This document shows, one piece after another, positions 6,834 through 14,451 of a stretch of 22,695 nt of DNA. Source of the DNA: DASZVN01 sp035547055 (GTDB taxonomy: Bacteria > Pseudomonadota > Alphaproteobacteria > Rhizobiales > Methylopilaceae); assembly GCA_035547055.1 (NCBI GenBank), contig DASZVN010000133.1:1-22695 (forward strand). Direction: 5' to 3'. The position numbers and the translations under genes are program-made. Within the stretch, counting starts at the first letter, position 1. Every line of letters starts with the position of its first letter. The notes under the pieces are model-generated. The model saw only the letters and a list, made by a program, of their open reading frames with translations, ran no database searches and was not told where the DNA came from.

Positions 6834-8157
6834 ACGACGACTCGCCGTACAGCCAGTCGTAGCGCGCCATCAGGCGCTCCGGGCCGAGCGTCCCCAGCAC
6901 GAGATCGCGGGCACGGGCGGGCAGGGGGCCGAGCGAATAGACGCGGCCGTTGCTGCGGGCTTCGGTCTGGACGCGCGCGACCCGCGCGTTCCGCGCCCGC
7001 TCGAAGCGGCGGAATGCGGCGGCGAGGTCATTGCCGGCACCCCCTCCACCATGCTTCGCATGGACCCACTCCTCCGCTGGCGCGGGTGAGGATTCGCCTA
7101 GGCCGCCAGCGTCAATCCTCCCCCGTGAAACGGGGGAGGTGGCGAGCGTAGCGAGCCGGAGGGGGCCCGCGATCACCGCCGCCAGCATCGTGGCGTCTTC
7201 GATCGCGAGTGCCGCGCCTTGGGCGAGGTGGGGCAGGGCCGGGTGCGCGGCGTCGCCGATCAGCGCGACCGCGCCGCGGCCGGGAAAATGGCCGGGCGCG
7301 CGGTCGAGGAGGGGCCACACCGTCCAGTCCGCCGCCGCGGCTGCGAGCGCCTGCACCGTGGGCGCCCAGCTCCGCAGCAGGCGGCGGAGATCGCTGCCGT
7401 CGCCCGGGACCGGCGCAGCGCCGCCGACCGCGCCCGGCAGGCAGGCGACGACGTTGAGGCTGCCGGCACGGTCGAGCGGATAGGCGACGACATGGCCGCC
7501 ATTGCCGAGCCAGAGCGAAATCTCGGCGGCGGCGATGCCGGCCGGCCGGGTTTCCGGCGGCAGCACGGCACGCCAGGCGATCGCTTCCGAGCCCCGCGGC
7601 GCGCGGCTGTCGCCGAGTCCGCGGCGGACCGCAGAGAACAGGCCGTCGGCGCCGATCAGGGCCGGCGCCGCGACCACGCCGCCACCGGCGAGGCGGACGG
7701 CCATGCCGTCATCGCTGCCGGCGAAGCCGGTCACGGCGTCGCCGAGCACGATCTCGGCGCCGGCTTCCCGGGCAGCAGCGGCGAGCGCGTCCTGCAAGGC
7801 GGCGCGGCGGACCAGCCGGTAGGGCGCGCCCCAGCGCCGCCGGGCGGCGTCCAGCGGGAGATGGGCGATCTCGGCGCCGCTCCGCCCGCTCCGGATCGCG
7901 AGCCTTGCCGGCTCGATCGCCACCGCATCGAGCGTCGGCCCGAGGCCGAGCGCGTCGAGCGCGCGGCAGGCGTTGGGGGCGAGCTGGAGGCCGGCGCCGA
8001 TCTCGGCGAGCGCGCCCGCCCGCTCGTACATCCGCACTGCAATTCCCCGGCGGGCCAGTGCCAGGGCCAGCGTCAGGCCAGCGATGCCCGCACCGGCGAC
8101 GACGACCGGTGCGCGGCCATCGTCGCCGTCATCACGAGGAGCAATCCAGGGACTCAT
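6832..8157 (-). CDS. FAD-dependent aromatic-ring-type monooxygenase (UbiH/salicylate hydroxylase family) with an in-frame repeat insertion
   Basis: A group A flavoprotein monooxygenase of 441 residues. Motifs are the N-terminal GAGIAG Rossmann loop (22-27), the central DG motif in LIGADGLFSAVR, and the GD motif LIGDAAHPALPHLAQGAA with ribityl/pyrophosphate contacts. Such enzymes hydroxylate aromatic or quinone-like substrates with NAD(P)H and O2; the substrate here is unknown. Residues about 331-373 have no place in the family. They are encoded by a palindromic repeat (7040-7165) inserted in frame between AVIAG and DLAAAFRRFERAR. The first 13 residues (MSPWIAPRDDGDD) come from one arm of another repeat, and the stop codon from a third. 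ATG at 8157 is chosen because no ATG or GTG lies between it and the Rossmann motif; a TTG at 8199 is an alternative. The enzyme could still fold if the insert forms a surface loop. Confidence 0.88.
   Translation of the reverse strand: MSPWIAPRDDGDDGRAPVVVAGAGIAGLTLALALARRGIAVRMYERAGALAEIGAGLQLAPNACRALDALGLGPTLDAVAIEPARLAIRSGRSGAEIAHLPLDAARRRWGAPYRLVRRAALQDALAAAAREAGAEIVLGDAVTGFAGSDDGMAVRLAGGGVVAAPALIGADGLFSAVRRGLGDSRAPRGSEAIAWRAVLPPETRPAGIAAAEISLWLGNGGHVVAYPLDRAGSLNVVACLPGAVGGAAPVPGDGSDLRRLLRSWAPTVQALAAAAADWTVWPLLDRAPGHFPGRGAVALIGDAAHPALPHLAQGAALAIEDATMLAAVIAGPLRLATLATSPVSRGRIDAGGLGESSPAPAEEWVHAKHGGGGAGNDLAAAFRRFERARNARVARVQTEARSNGRVYSLGPLPARARDLVLGTLGPERLMARYDWLYGESS
7040..7165. repeat. CCTCCACCATGC-family palindromic repeat, copy A, inside a coding region
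   Basis: The element is bounded by CCCCCTCCACCATGC at 7040 and GAGCCGGAGGGGG ending at 7165. It contains the internal inverted repeat CCTCCCCCGTGAAACGGGGGAGG. It is 126 bases long, a multiple of three, and has no stop in the reading frame of the surrounding monooxygenase gene. Its reverse-oriented relative at 17947-18066 is intergenic and shares the CTCCACCATGCTxCGCATGG end and the GGATTCG core. Confidence 0.85.
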
Positions 8158-8204
8158 GCGCCGCGCCTGTGGCCCTGGATTGCTTCGCTTCGCTCGCAAT
8201 GACG
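8127..8204. repeat. CGTCATTGCGAGCGAAGCGAAGC-family repeat, copy 2, around the monooxygenase start codon
   Basis: CGTCATCACGAGGAGCAATC and onward (8127-8151) is complementary to CCCTGGATTGC and onward through CGCAATGACGG (8172-8204). The loop of about 20 bases contains the ATG (8155-8157, minus strand) of the FAD monooxygenase gene. One arm is translated as the protein N-terminus. Confidence 0.75.
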
Positions 8205-8230
8205 GTTCCCTGCGCCCGCTCGTTCCGCCT

Positions 8231-8488
8231 TCAGGCCATCGCGGCGGGCACGGCGCCCCAGACCGCTTCGGGCGGCTCGGCCGCGCCCGGCTTCAGCGTC
8301 GGGTCGAAGCGGTAGAGGGTCGAGCAATAGGGGCAGACGATCTCGGCCTCGTCGCCGAGATCGAGGAAGACGTGGGGATGGTCGAGCGGCGGCAGCGCCC
8401 CGATGCACATGAACTCGCGCGCGTTGATGCGGATGGCGGGAACCCCGGCGGTGTTGTGGAAATGCGGCGTGGTGCTGTGCTCGGCCAT
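8231..8488 (-). CDS. CHCC zinc-finger protein (NDUFS6-like)
   Basis: An 85-residue protein with a C28-x8-H37-x14-C52-x2-C55 arrangement, the zinc site of the zf-CHCC family. That family includes the mitochondrial complex I accessory subunit NDUFS6. The surrounding IRINAREFMCIG, PHVFLDLG and IVCPYCSTLYRFD blocks are typical of the alphaproteobacterial homologues. By analogy it may assist or decorate respiratory complex I, although the nuo genes are not in this window. ATG at 8488 fits the family N-terminus (MAEHSTTPHFHN). The gene is flanked by repeat elements on both sides and is probably a separate unit from the monooxygenase 73 bases downstream. Confidence 0.85.
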   Translation of the reverse strand: MAEHSTTPHFHNTAGVPAIRINAREFMCIGALPPLDHPHVFLDLGDEAEIVCPYCSTLYRFDPTLKPGAAEPPEAVWGAVPAAMA

Positions 8489-8504
8489 CTCGTCCTCCGT
8501 CCTC

Positions 8505-8744
8505 CGTCATTGCGAACGAAGCGAAGCAATCCAGTCTTTCCGAGCCTCATCGTGAGGAGCGGGCACTCATCTCGGGCTTGCCCGAGCTGAGCATGAAAGT
8601 GTCCAAGTCGGGCCAGCCGGGCTTGGATGTCCGCGTCTCGAAGGACGGGCCGTGGCACGATGCTTCGAGACGGAGAGCTTCCCCTCTCTCCTTACCAGGA
8701 GATGAGCCCTGGATTGCTTCGCCGCTCCGCTCCTCGCAATGACG
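8505..8744. repeat. CGTCATTGCGAxCGAAGCGAAGC-family repeat, split copy 3
   Basis: The left arm, CGTCATTGCGAACGAAGCGA and onward (8505-8534), and the inverted right arm, GGATTGCTTCGC and onward to GCAATGACG (8711-8744), are 176 bases apart. Between them are CTCGGGCTTGCCCGAG near 8572 and a GTCTCGAAG/CTTCGAGAC pair (8635-8643 and 8663-8671), which look like two other palindromic families inserted in the loop. Confidence 0.65.
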
Positions 8745-8797
8745 CTGCTCCTCTACCCGCTTCGCGGTGCCAAGGCGAGGCCGATCGCGCAGCACCC

Positions 8798-8935
8798 GTC
8801 ATCCTGGAAGCGGCAAAGCCGCTATCCGGGATCCGGGTTCGGGCACGGCACCCCAGACCCGGATCCCCGGCTCTCCGCGGCGCACGCGAACTCGCGAGTT
8901 CGTTCCGTGGAGGCGGAGGTCGGGCAAGCCCGGCT
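8798..8935. repeat. CCGGGATCCGGG-family repeat plus 16-bp palindrome
   Basis: GTCATCCTGGAAGCGG and CCGGGATCCGGGT are followed by inverted CCCGGATCCCCGG. A perfect palindrome CGAACTCGCGAGTTCG follows at 8887-8902, then GTCGGGCAAGCCCGG. Related elements are at 16976-17074 (GGGATCC type) and 17151-17189 (CGGGCTTGCCCGA next to a 16-bp palindrome). Confidence 0.6.
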
Positions 8936-9046
8936 TCCGGCCGGGCGAGAGGGGCGCGGAAGGCGAGGCTTGATCGCCGGGCCGATTGCCGCCTTTATCG
9001 CGCCGCCCACCTTGCCGCCGCCCGGCGGCCCTGCCGGAAAGCCGCC

Positions 9047-9814
9047 ATGCCCCACGTCGTCTCGGACGGTATCGACATCCGCTATGTCGAGGAGGGGGCG
9101 GGCGATCCGGTGCTCCTGATCCACGGCTTCGCCTCGAACCTCGAGGTCAACTGGGTCGGCACCGGCTGGGTCTCGCTCCTCACCGGGCACGGCCGCCGGG
9201 TGGTTGCGTTCGACCATCGCGGCCACGGCGAGAGCACCAAGCTCTACGACCCGGACGACTACCGCGTGGAGCTCCTGGTCGAGGACGCCGTCCGCGTGCT
9301 CGACGCCGCCGGTGTCGAGCGGGCCGACGTGATCGGCTACTCGATGGGGAGCCGGGTCGCGAGCTATCTGGTCGACCGCCATCCGGAGCGGGTCGGGAGC
9401 CTCGTCCTCGGCGGCATGGGCGCGACGTTGCTGCGCGGCGGCCGGGGCGGCGAAAAGATCGCCCAGGCGCTGGAGGCGCCCTCGCGCGAGGTGGTGACCG
9501 ATCCCTATACGCGGATGTTCCGCGTCTTCGCGGAGAACACCCGCAGCGATCTGCGCGCGCTTGCCGCCTGCATGCGCGGGCTCCGCGCCGTCATCACGCC
9601 GGAGATGCTCGGCCGCATCGCGGTTCCGGTGCTGGTCGCCGTCGGCACCGAGGACGACGTCGCGGGTTCTCCCTACGACCTCGCCGCCTATATTCCGGAC
9701 GCCGAGGTTCTCGCCATCGCCGGGCGCGATCACAATCGTGCGGTCGGTTCACGGCCCTTCAAGGATGGCGTGCTAGAGTTCTGGACGCGGCATTCCGGCG
9801 AGGACCGGCCGTGA
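9047..9814 (+). CDS. Alpha/beta-fold hydrolase
   Basis: A 255-residue alpha/beta hydrolase. Visible parts are the oxyanion strand LLIHGFASN (23-31), the conserved FDHRGHGES (55-63), the nucleophile elbow GYSMGS with S99, an acid in VGTEDDVAG (D203 or D204) and the catalytic histidine H229 in AGRDHNRAV. Substrate is unknown; esters, lactones or other acyl compounds are possible. The frame extends back to 8627 but the extra part lies in repeats, and the family begins at ATG 9047 (MPHVVSDGIDIRYVEEG). Of the conserved cysE neighbourhood it is the first gene; the cysE start follows about 31 bases after its stop, so the two may be co-transcribed. Confidence 0.9.
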   Translation: MPHVVSDGIDIRYVEEGAGDPVLLIHGFASNLEVNWVGTGWVSLLTGHGRRVVAFDHRGHGESTKLYDPDDYRVELLVEDAVRVLDAAGVERADVIGYSMGSRVASYLVDRHPERVGSLVLGGMGATLLRGGRGGEKIAQALEAPSREVVTDPYTRMFRVFAENTRSDLRALAACMRGLRAVITPEMLGRIAVPVLVAVGTEDDVAGSPYDLAAYIPDAEVLAIAGRDHNRAVGSRPFKDGVLEFWTRHSGEDRP

Positions 9815-9845
9815 TAGAATGCGCTGAAGGCGTTCAAGAAAAGCG

Positions 9846-10700
9846 ATGAGGCAGGGTATGAGTCCGATTGCCCGCAGCCACCAGGTAGCCCGCGACGTCG
9901 TCGATCCGGTCTGGGCGCGCATCCGCAGCGAGGCCGAGGCCATGGTCCGGGCCGAGCCGGCGATGGCGAGCTTCGTCACCGCCGTCATCCTCCACCACGA
10001 CACGCTGGAGGAGGCCATCGCTCACCGCATCGCCGACCGGCTCGACCATCCCGACGTGCCCGAGGCGGCGCTGCGGCAGGCCTTCGACGACGCGCTCGCC
10101 GCCGAGCCCGAGATCGGCGCCGCGATGCGGGTCGACATCGCCGCCGTCGCCGACCGCGACCCGGCCTGCACCCGCCACCTCGACCCGGTGCTCTATTTCA
10201 AAGGCTTCCACGCCATCCAGGCGCATCGCTTCGCCCACCGGCTGTGGCTGATGGGGCGTACCGACCTCGCGCTCTACCTGCAGAGCCGGGTGTCGGCGGC
10301 GCTCCAGGTCGACATCCACCCGGCGGTGCCGATGGGCCGCGGCGTCTTCATCGACCACGCCACCGGCGTCGTCGTCGGCGCCACCGCGGTGATCGGCGAC
10401 GACGTGTCGATCCTCCAGGGCGTCACCCTCGGCGGCACCGGCAAGGAGATCGGCGACCGCCATCCCAAGATCCGCCGCGGCGTCCTGCTCGGCGCCGGCG
10501 CCAAGGTGCTCGGCAACATCGAGGTCGGCGAAGGCTCGCGGGTCGCCGCCGGCTCGGTGGTGCTGAAGCCGGTGCCGCCCTGCATGACGGTCGCGGGCGT
10601 TCCCGCCAAGGTGGTCGGCGCCGCCCCCTGCGCCGAGGAGCCTGGCCGCAGCATGGACCAGATGCTGACCGAGATGGACACCTTCGACCCGGGGATTTGA
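9846..10700 (+). CDS. cysE: Serine O-acetyltransferase
   Basis: CysE acetylates L-serine with acetyl-CoA, the committed step of cysteine synthesis. The 284-residue protein has the N-terminal helical domain (about 1-150, including HRIADRLDHPDV and YFKGFHAIQAHRFAHRLW) and a left-handed beta-helix of hexapeptide repeats. The active-site block DIHPAVPMGRGVFIDHATG and the acetyl-CoA region GGTGKEIGDRHPKI are present. It ends in a flexible tail with the terminal residues PGI; in CysE proteins the C-terminal isoleucine docks into O-acetylserine sulfhydrylase (CysK) to form the cysteine synthase complex. ATG at 9846 is given; ATG at 9858, preceded by GAGGCAGG, is an equally possible start. In related genomes a DUF3126 gene commonly follows directly; here a lower-GC islet intervenes. 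Confidence 0.96.
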   Translation: MRQGMSPIARSHQVARDVVDPVWARIRSEAEAMVRAEPAMASFVTAVILHHDTLEEAIAHRIADRLDHPDVPEAALRQAFDDALAAEPEIGAAMRVDIAAVADRDPACTRHLDPVLYFKGFHAIQAHRFAHRLWLMGRTDLALYLQSRVSAALQVDIHPAVPMGRGVFIDHATGVVVGATAVIGDDVSILQGVTLGGTGKEIGDRHPKIRRGVLLGAGAKVLGNIEVGEGSRVAAGSVVLKPVPPCMTVAGVPAKVVGAAPCAEEPGRSMDQMLTEMDTFDPGI

Positions 10701-10718
10701 GCGATATCGTTGAGTCTC

Positions 10719-10747
10719 TTGACTTTTTGATCATCTGTACCGACATT
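10719..10747 (+). promoter_or_regulatory. Putative sigma-70-type promoter of the DUF4760 islet
   Basis: TTGACT (10719-10724), a 17-base spacer, and GACATT (10742-10747) lie just after the cysE stop in AT-richer sequence. The spacing is ideal, the -10 is imperfect. It precedes a well-initiated 12-codon ORF, a palindrome and a strong hairpin. Confidence 0.4.
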
Positions 10748-10777
10748 GCTCCTGACGAGCGAAGGAGACCCGGGATC

Positions 10778-10816
10778 ATGAAAGTCGCCAAGGAAGGCTG
10801 GGGCGGTCTGACTTGA
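10778..10816 (+). CDS. 12-codon leader ORF (MKVAKEGWGGLT)
   Basis: A good ribosome binding site (GAAGGAG, 10761-10767) stands 10 bases before an ATG that opens only 12 codons before TGA. It lies between a promoter-like sequence and a strong hairpin upstream of the DUF4760 gene. This is where a regulatory leader peptide would be expected. It could equally be the stump of an older gene interrupted by the islet. Translation is not proven. Confidence 0.35.
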   Translation: MKVAKEGWGGLT

Positions 10817-10821
10817 TTCTC

Positions 10822-10835
10822 GCTGCAATTGCAGC
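10822..10835. promoter_or_regulatory. 14-bp perfect palindrome
   Basis: GCTGCAATTGCAGC is a perfect palindrome in the leader of the DUF4760 gene, six bases after the short ORF stop. It could be an operator or a weak RNA hairpin. Confidence 0.35.
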
Positions 10836-10854
10836 CGCCAAGACGCGTTGATAA

Positions 10855-10887
10855 ACGTGGCCCTCACGGACGCCGTGGGGGCCACGT
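10855..10887 (+). promoter_or_regulatory. 15-bp hairpin covering the DUF4760 ribosome binding site
   Basis: ACGTGGCCC-T-CACGG (10855-10869), loop ACG, then CCGTG-G-GGGCCACGT (10873-10887). All positions pair, with one T-G wobble. The 3' arm contains the GGGGG (10877-10881) that would serve as Shine-Dalgarno for the ATG at 10890, so the folded RNA would block initiation. There is no U-tract, so it is not a standard terminator. Confidence 0.6.
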
Positions 10888-10889
10888 CC

Positions 10890-11387
10890 ATGTCGGCAGA
10901 GGCTTGGATTATTCTGGGAACCGGCATCGTTGCCGCGCTAATCGCCTTCTGGGGGGTGATGTCTCAGCGCGCAATTTCCCGGCGGCTCGCGACTATCGAA
11001 CACATCAGCGAGCTCGAATCCGATCGGGACATGATCGACGCGCGCCAAAGATTTATAGAGCTCGCCAAAGGCAATGGTGGGCTTGAGCCCTTCGCCGAAG
11101 AAGACAAGGAAAGAGACCCGGATACGCAAAAGATCAAGATCGTGCTGAACGATTTTGAGTTGATTGCAATCGGTATCCAACTGGGGATTTTTGACGAGGA
11201 GCTTTACGCGCGTTGGCATAAGACGGGCGCGATGCAATTTTGGCACCGGGCGCAGCCGTTTGTCATGAGGTTGCGAGCGCGGATCGCCAATGACCAGATC
11301 TACCGAGAATACGAAGCGATGGTGGGCCGCTTCAAGCGCGGCTCGGGGGCGCGGAGACGAGGCTGGCGTTTCCTCAAGTTCCGCTAA
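10890..11387 (+). CDS. DUF4760-like single-pass membrane protein
   Basis: Starting at ATG 10890 the protein has 165 residues: an N-terminal membrane segment (AWIILGTGIVAALIAFWGVMS), a helical stretch RRLATIEHISELESDRD, then a cytoplasmic domain. That domain contains IVLNDFELIAIGIQLGIFDEEL and YARWHKTGAMQFWHRAQPFV, which resembles DUF4760. The tail is strongly basic (FKRGSGARRRGWRFLKFR). A TTG at 10848 would add 14 residues encoded by the hairpin; the ATG is preferred because the membrane segment follows it directly. Function is unknown. GC and codon use (ATT, GAA, AAA, TTT) differ from the neighbouring cysE and DUF3126 genes, so the gene looks transferred. DUF4760-type genes are often accessory, but I cannot assign a defence or other role from sequence. 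Confidence 0.65.
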   Translation: MSAEAWIILGTGIVAALIAFWGVMSQRAISRRLATIEHISELESDRDMIDARQRFIELAKGNGGLEPFAEEDKERDPDTQKIKIVLNDFELIAIGIQLGIFDEELYARWHKTGAMQFWHRAQPFVMRLRARIANDQIYREYEAMVGRFKRGSGARRRGWRFLKFR

Positions 11388-11503
11388 GATCTGAACGCTT
11401 ACCCTGGTATCGGTGCGATCGGTTCGCCACCTTGCGTCGCCCTCGCGCTTCGTGCCACACCCCGCGGGCCAGCGCCGCGGCGGCGCGCGAGGGGAACGGG
11501 CCT

Positions 11504-11713
11504 TTGGACAGACGCGAGCTCGACCGGGTGCAGAACTATCTGCGCCAGGTGTTCCAGAACACGGCGATCCGCGTGGTGCCGCGGCCGCGCAAGGACGATT
11601 CCGCCGAGGTCTATATCGGCGAGGAGTTCATCGGCGTGCTGTTCCTCGACGACGAGGACGGCGACCGCTCCTACAATTTCCAGATGGCGATCTTGCAGGA
11701 AGACCTCGGCTAG
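11504..11713 (+). CDS. DUF3126 family protein
   Basis: A 69-residue soluble protein. The blocks LDRVQNYLRQVFQN, IRVVPRPRKDDSAEVYIGEEF, IGVLFLDDEDGDRSYNFQM and AILQEDL match DUF3126, a small alphaproteobacterial family usually found immediately after cysE. Its function is unknown. There is no ATG in the right place: a TTG at 11504 (TTGGACAGACGC, MDRREL) with GAGGGG ten bases upstream gives exactly the family length and is chosen. It sits 11 bases before the gamma carbonic anhydrase start and is probably co-transcribed with it. The intruding DUF4760 islet has probably given it a new upstream region. Confidence 0.88.
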   Translation: MDRRELDRVQNYLRQVFQNTAIRVVPRPRKDDSAEVYIGEEFIGVLFLDDEDGDRSYNFQMAILQEDLG

Positions 11714-11724
11714 GGAGCCGGCAG

Positions 11725-12261
11725 ATGGCGCTCTATGCGCTCGACGGGATTGAGCCGGAGCTGCCGGCGAGCGGGCGCGTCTTCGTCGCCGACAGTGCCG
11801 AGGTCGTCGGCCGGGTGCGTCTCGGCGAGGACGTCGGCATCTGGTTCGGCTGCGTGCTCCGCGGCGACACCGAGCTGATCGACATCCAGGCCGGCTCCAA
11901 CATCCAGGACTCGAGCGTGCTCCATACCGACACCGGCTTCCCGCTGGTGGTCGGGCCGGGGGTGACGGTCGGCCATGCCGCCATCCTCCACGGCTGCACC
12001 ATCGGCGCCGACAGCCTGATCGGCATGGGCGCCACCGTGCTCACCGGCGCGAAGATCGGCACGGGCTCGCTGGTCGGCGCCGGCTCGCTCGTGACGGAGC
12101 GCAAGGAATTCCCCGATTTCTCGCTGATCGTCGGCTCGCCCGCCCGCGTGGTGCGCACGCTCCGGGCCGAGGAGATCGCCGCGCTCCGCCATTCCGCGGC
12201 GCACTATATGGAAAACGCCCGGCGCTTCGCGAAGGGGCTGAAGCGGGTGGATCGCGAATAG
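11725..12261 (+). CDS. Gamma carbonic anhydrase family protein
   Basis: A 178-residue left-handed beta-helix protein of the gamma carbonic anhydrase/YrdA/PaaY family. The three zinc-ligand histidines are visible: H67 (SSVLHTD), H84 (VGHAAILHG) and H89. The family motif WFGCVLRGD (40-48) and the block GSNIQDSSVLH are present. Members interconvert CO2 and bicarbonate or have lost that activity; the acidic proton-shuttle loop of the archaeal Cam enzyme is absent, as in most bacterial members. The ATG at 11725 follows a GGAG-type site overlapping the DUF3126 stop region. The final codons (DRE-stop) are part of a direct repeat belonging to an intergenic palindromic element. Confidence 0.93.
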   Translation: MALYALDGIEPELPASGRVFVADSAEVVGRVRLGEDVGIWFGCVLRGDTELIDIQAGSNIQDSSVLHTDTGFPLVVGPGVTVGHAAILHGCTIGADSLIGMGATVLTGAKIGTGSLVGAGSLVTERKEFPDFSLIVGSPARVVRTLRAEEIAALRHSAAHYMENARRFAKGLKRVDRE

Positions 12262-12356
12262 GGTAGATCGCGAATAGCGAATAGTGAGTGGCGAATAGGG
12301 AACAGAAAGAAACAGTTCCGCGGCACTCACTACTCGCGATTTCGCTATTCGCGCTT
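12250..12356. repeat. GCGAATAG-type tandem and inverted repeat
   Basis: GATCGCGAATAG occurs twice in direct orientation (12250-12261 and 12266-12277), followed by CGAATAG and GCGAATAGGG units. The arm CGCGAATAGCGAATAGTGAG and onward (12269-12290) is mirrored by CACTCACTACTCGCG and onward (12324-12353). It lies between the convergent carbonic anhydrase and small membrane protein genes, includes the stop codon of the former, and could serve as a bidirectional terminator. Confidence 0.75.
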
Positions 12357-12617
12357 TCACCCCACGAACCGATACAGCACGACGATCGCCACCACGATCG
12401 CGAGCCAGATCGCGACGTCGCGGAGCGCGGTCGCGCCGCGGCCGTGATAGCGCCGCAGCACGCCCGGCCCCATCCAGGCGAGCAGCGCCAGCAGCAGGAC
12501 GATGCCGGCGAGCCCGCCGGTTCCGACCGCCGTCGGCAGCGCGCCGAATAGGCTCGCGGCGACCAGCGTCACGGCGCCGGCGACGACGATGGCAAGGGCG
12601 ATCCAGCTCGGTGACAT
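12357..12617 (-). CDS. Small three-segment membrane protein of unknown function
   Basis: An 86-residue, very hydrophobic protein with three membrane segments: about residues 5-27, 33-50 and 67-84. A short basic loop GVLRRYHGRGATALRD precedes the last one. The pattern recalls the N-terminal membrane anchor of the alphaproteobacterial TIGR02281-type aspartic proteases, but no protease domain with a DTGA motif follows. It may be a free-standing relative, a truncated remnant ending at the repeat element, or unrelated. ATG at 12617 precedes the first segment directly. The sensor kinase gene upstream ends 33 bases before it on the same strand, so the two are probably co-transcribed. Confidence 0.65.
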   Translation of the reverse strand: MSPSWIALAIVVAGAVTLVAASLFGALPTAVGTGGLAGIVLLLALLAWMGPGVLRRYHGRGATALRDVAIWLAIVVAIVVLYRFVG

Positions 12618-12650
12618 GCCGCGATCATAGCGCGCGGCGCGGCCGCCGCG

Positions 12651-14225
<1,575 letters not shown>

Positions 14226-14451
14226 GCGCGCCCGCGCGATGCCTTTCCGCTGTTCGGCAAATCATTGAACGAAAATCCTTAAGGCGGCTTTGCCCGACAT
14301 GGTTGACCGGTCCTCGCCGCAATTGCACGCTTTCGACCGAATCCCGGCCTGACGCAGGCGGTCACCGCTTGCGATGGTTGTGGACAGGGCGCAGGGGCGC
14401 CACGGGTGGCGCGTTCAACAGGCAAGCGAGACCGCAAGCTGGAGTAGCCCC
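14226..14451. promoter_or_regulatory. Divergent promoter region between the sensor kinase and the EF-hand/ECF operon
   Basis: AT-richer sequence near 14258-14282 is the likely kinase promoter side. A 7-bp inverted repeat GCGCCAC-GG-GTGGCGC (14397-14412) lies 40 bases upstream of the EF-hand gene start. The ribosome binding site GGAG (14441-14444) decides the start at 14452. No confident -35/-10 pair could be assigned; an ECF-type self-promoter would be expected here. Confidence 0.35.

Larger units (their letters stand above)
8489..9046. other. Repeat mosaic without a gene
   Basis: These 558 bases between the zinc-finger and hydrolase genes hold fragments of at least four repeat families and no credible gene. 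The plus-strand frame of the downstream hydrolase is open through much of it, but codes for low-quality Arg/Pro/Ala-rich sequence. Promoters for the divergent neighbours must lie here but were not recognised. Confidence 0.6.

Noticed and set aside
5742..6862. Long frames on both strands overlapping ctaA
   Set aside because: Arg/Pro/His-rich shadows of a membrane-protein gene with complete heme A synthase motifs.
8489..9046. CRISPR array or insertion sequence in the repeat-rich gap
   Set aside because: Repeats are palindromic, of different families and not regularly spaced; no transposase or terminal inverted repeat pair with a gene is present.
8627..9046. N-terminal extension of the alpha/beta hydrolase
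   Set aside because: The extension is encoded by repeat DNA and lacks family similarity; the hydrolase fold begins at 9047.
12250..12356. Phage attachment site or iteron array
   Set aside because: The short units are irregular and arranged as a hairpin between convergent genes, which fits an intergenic palindromic repeat better.
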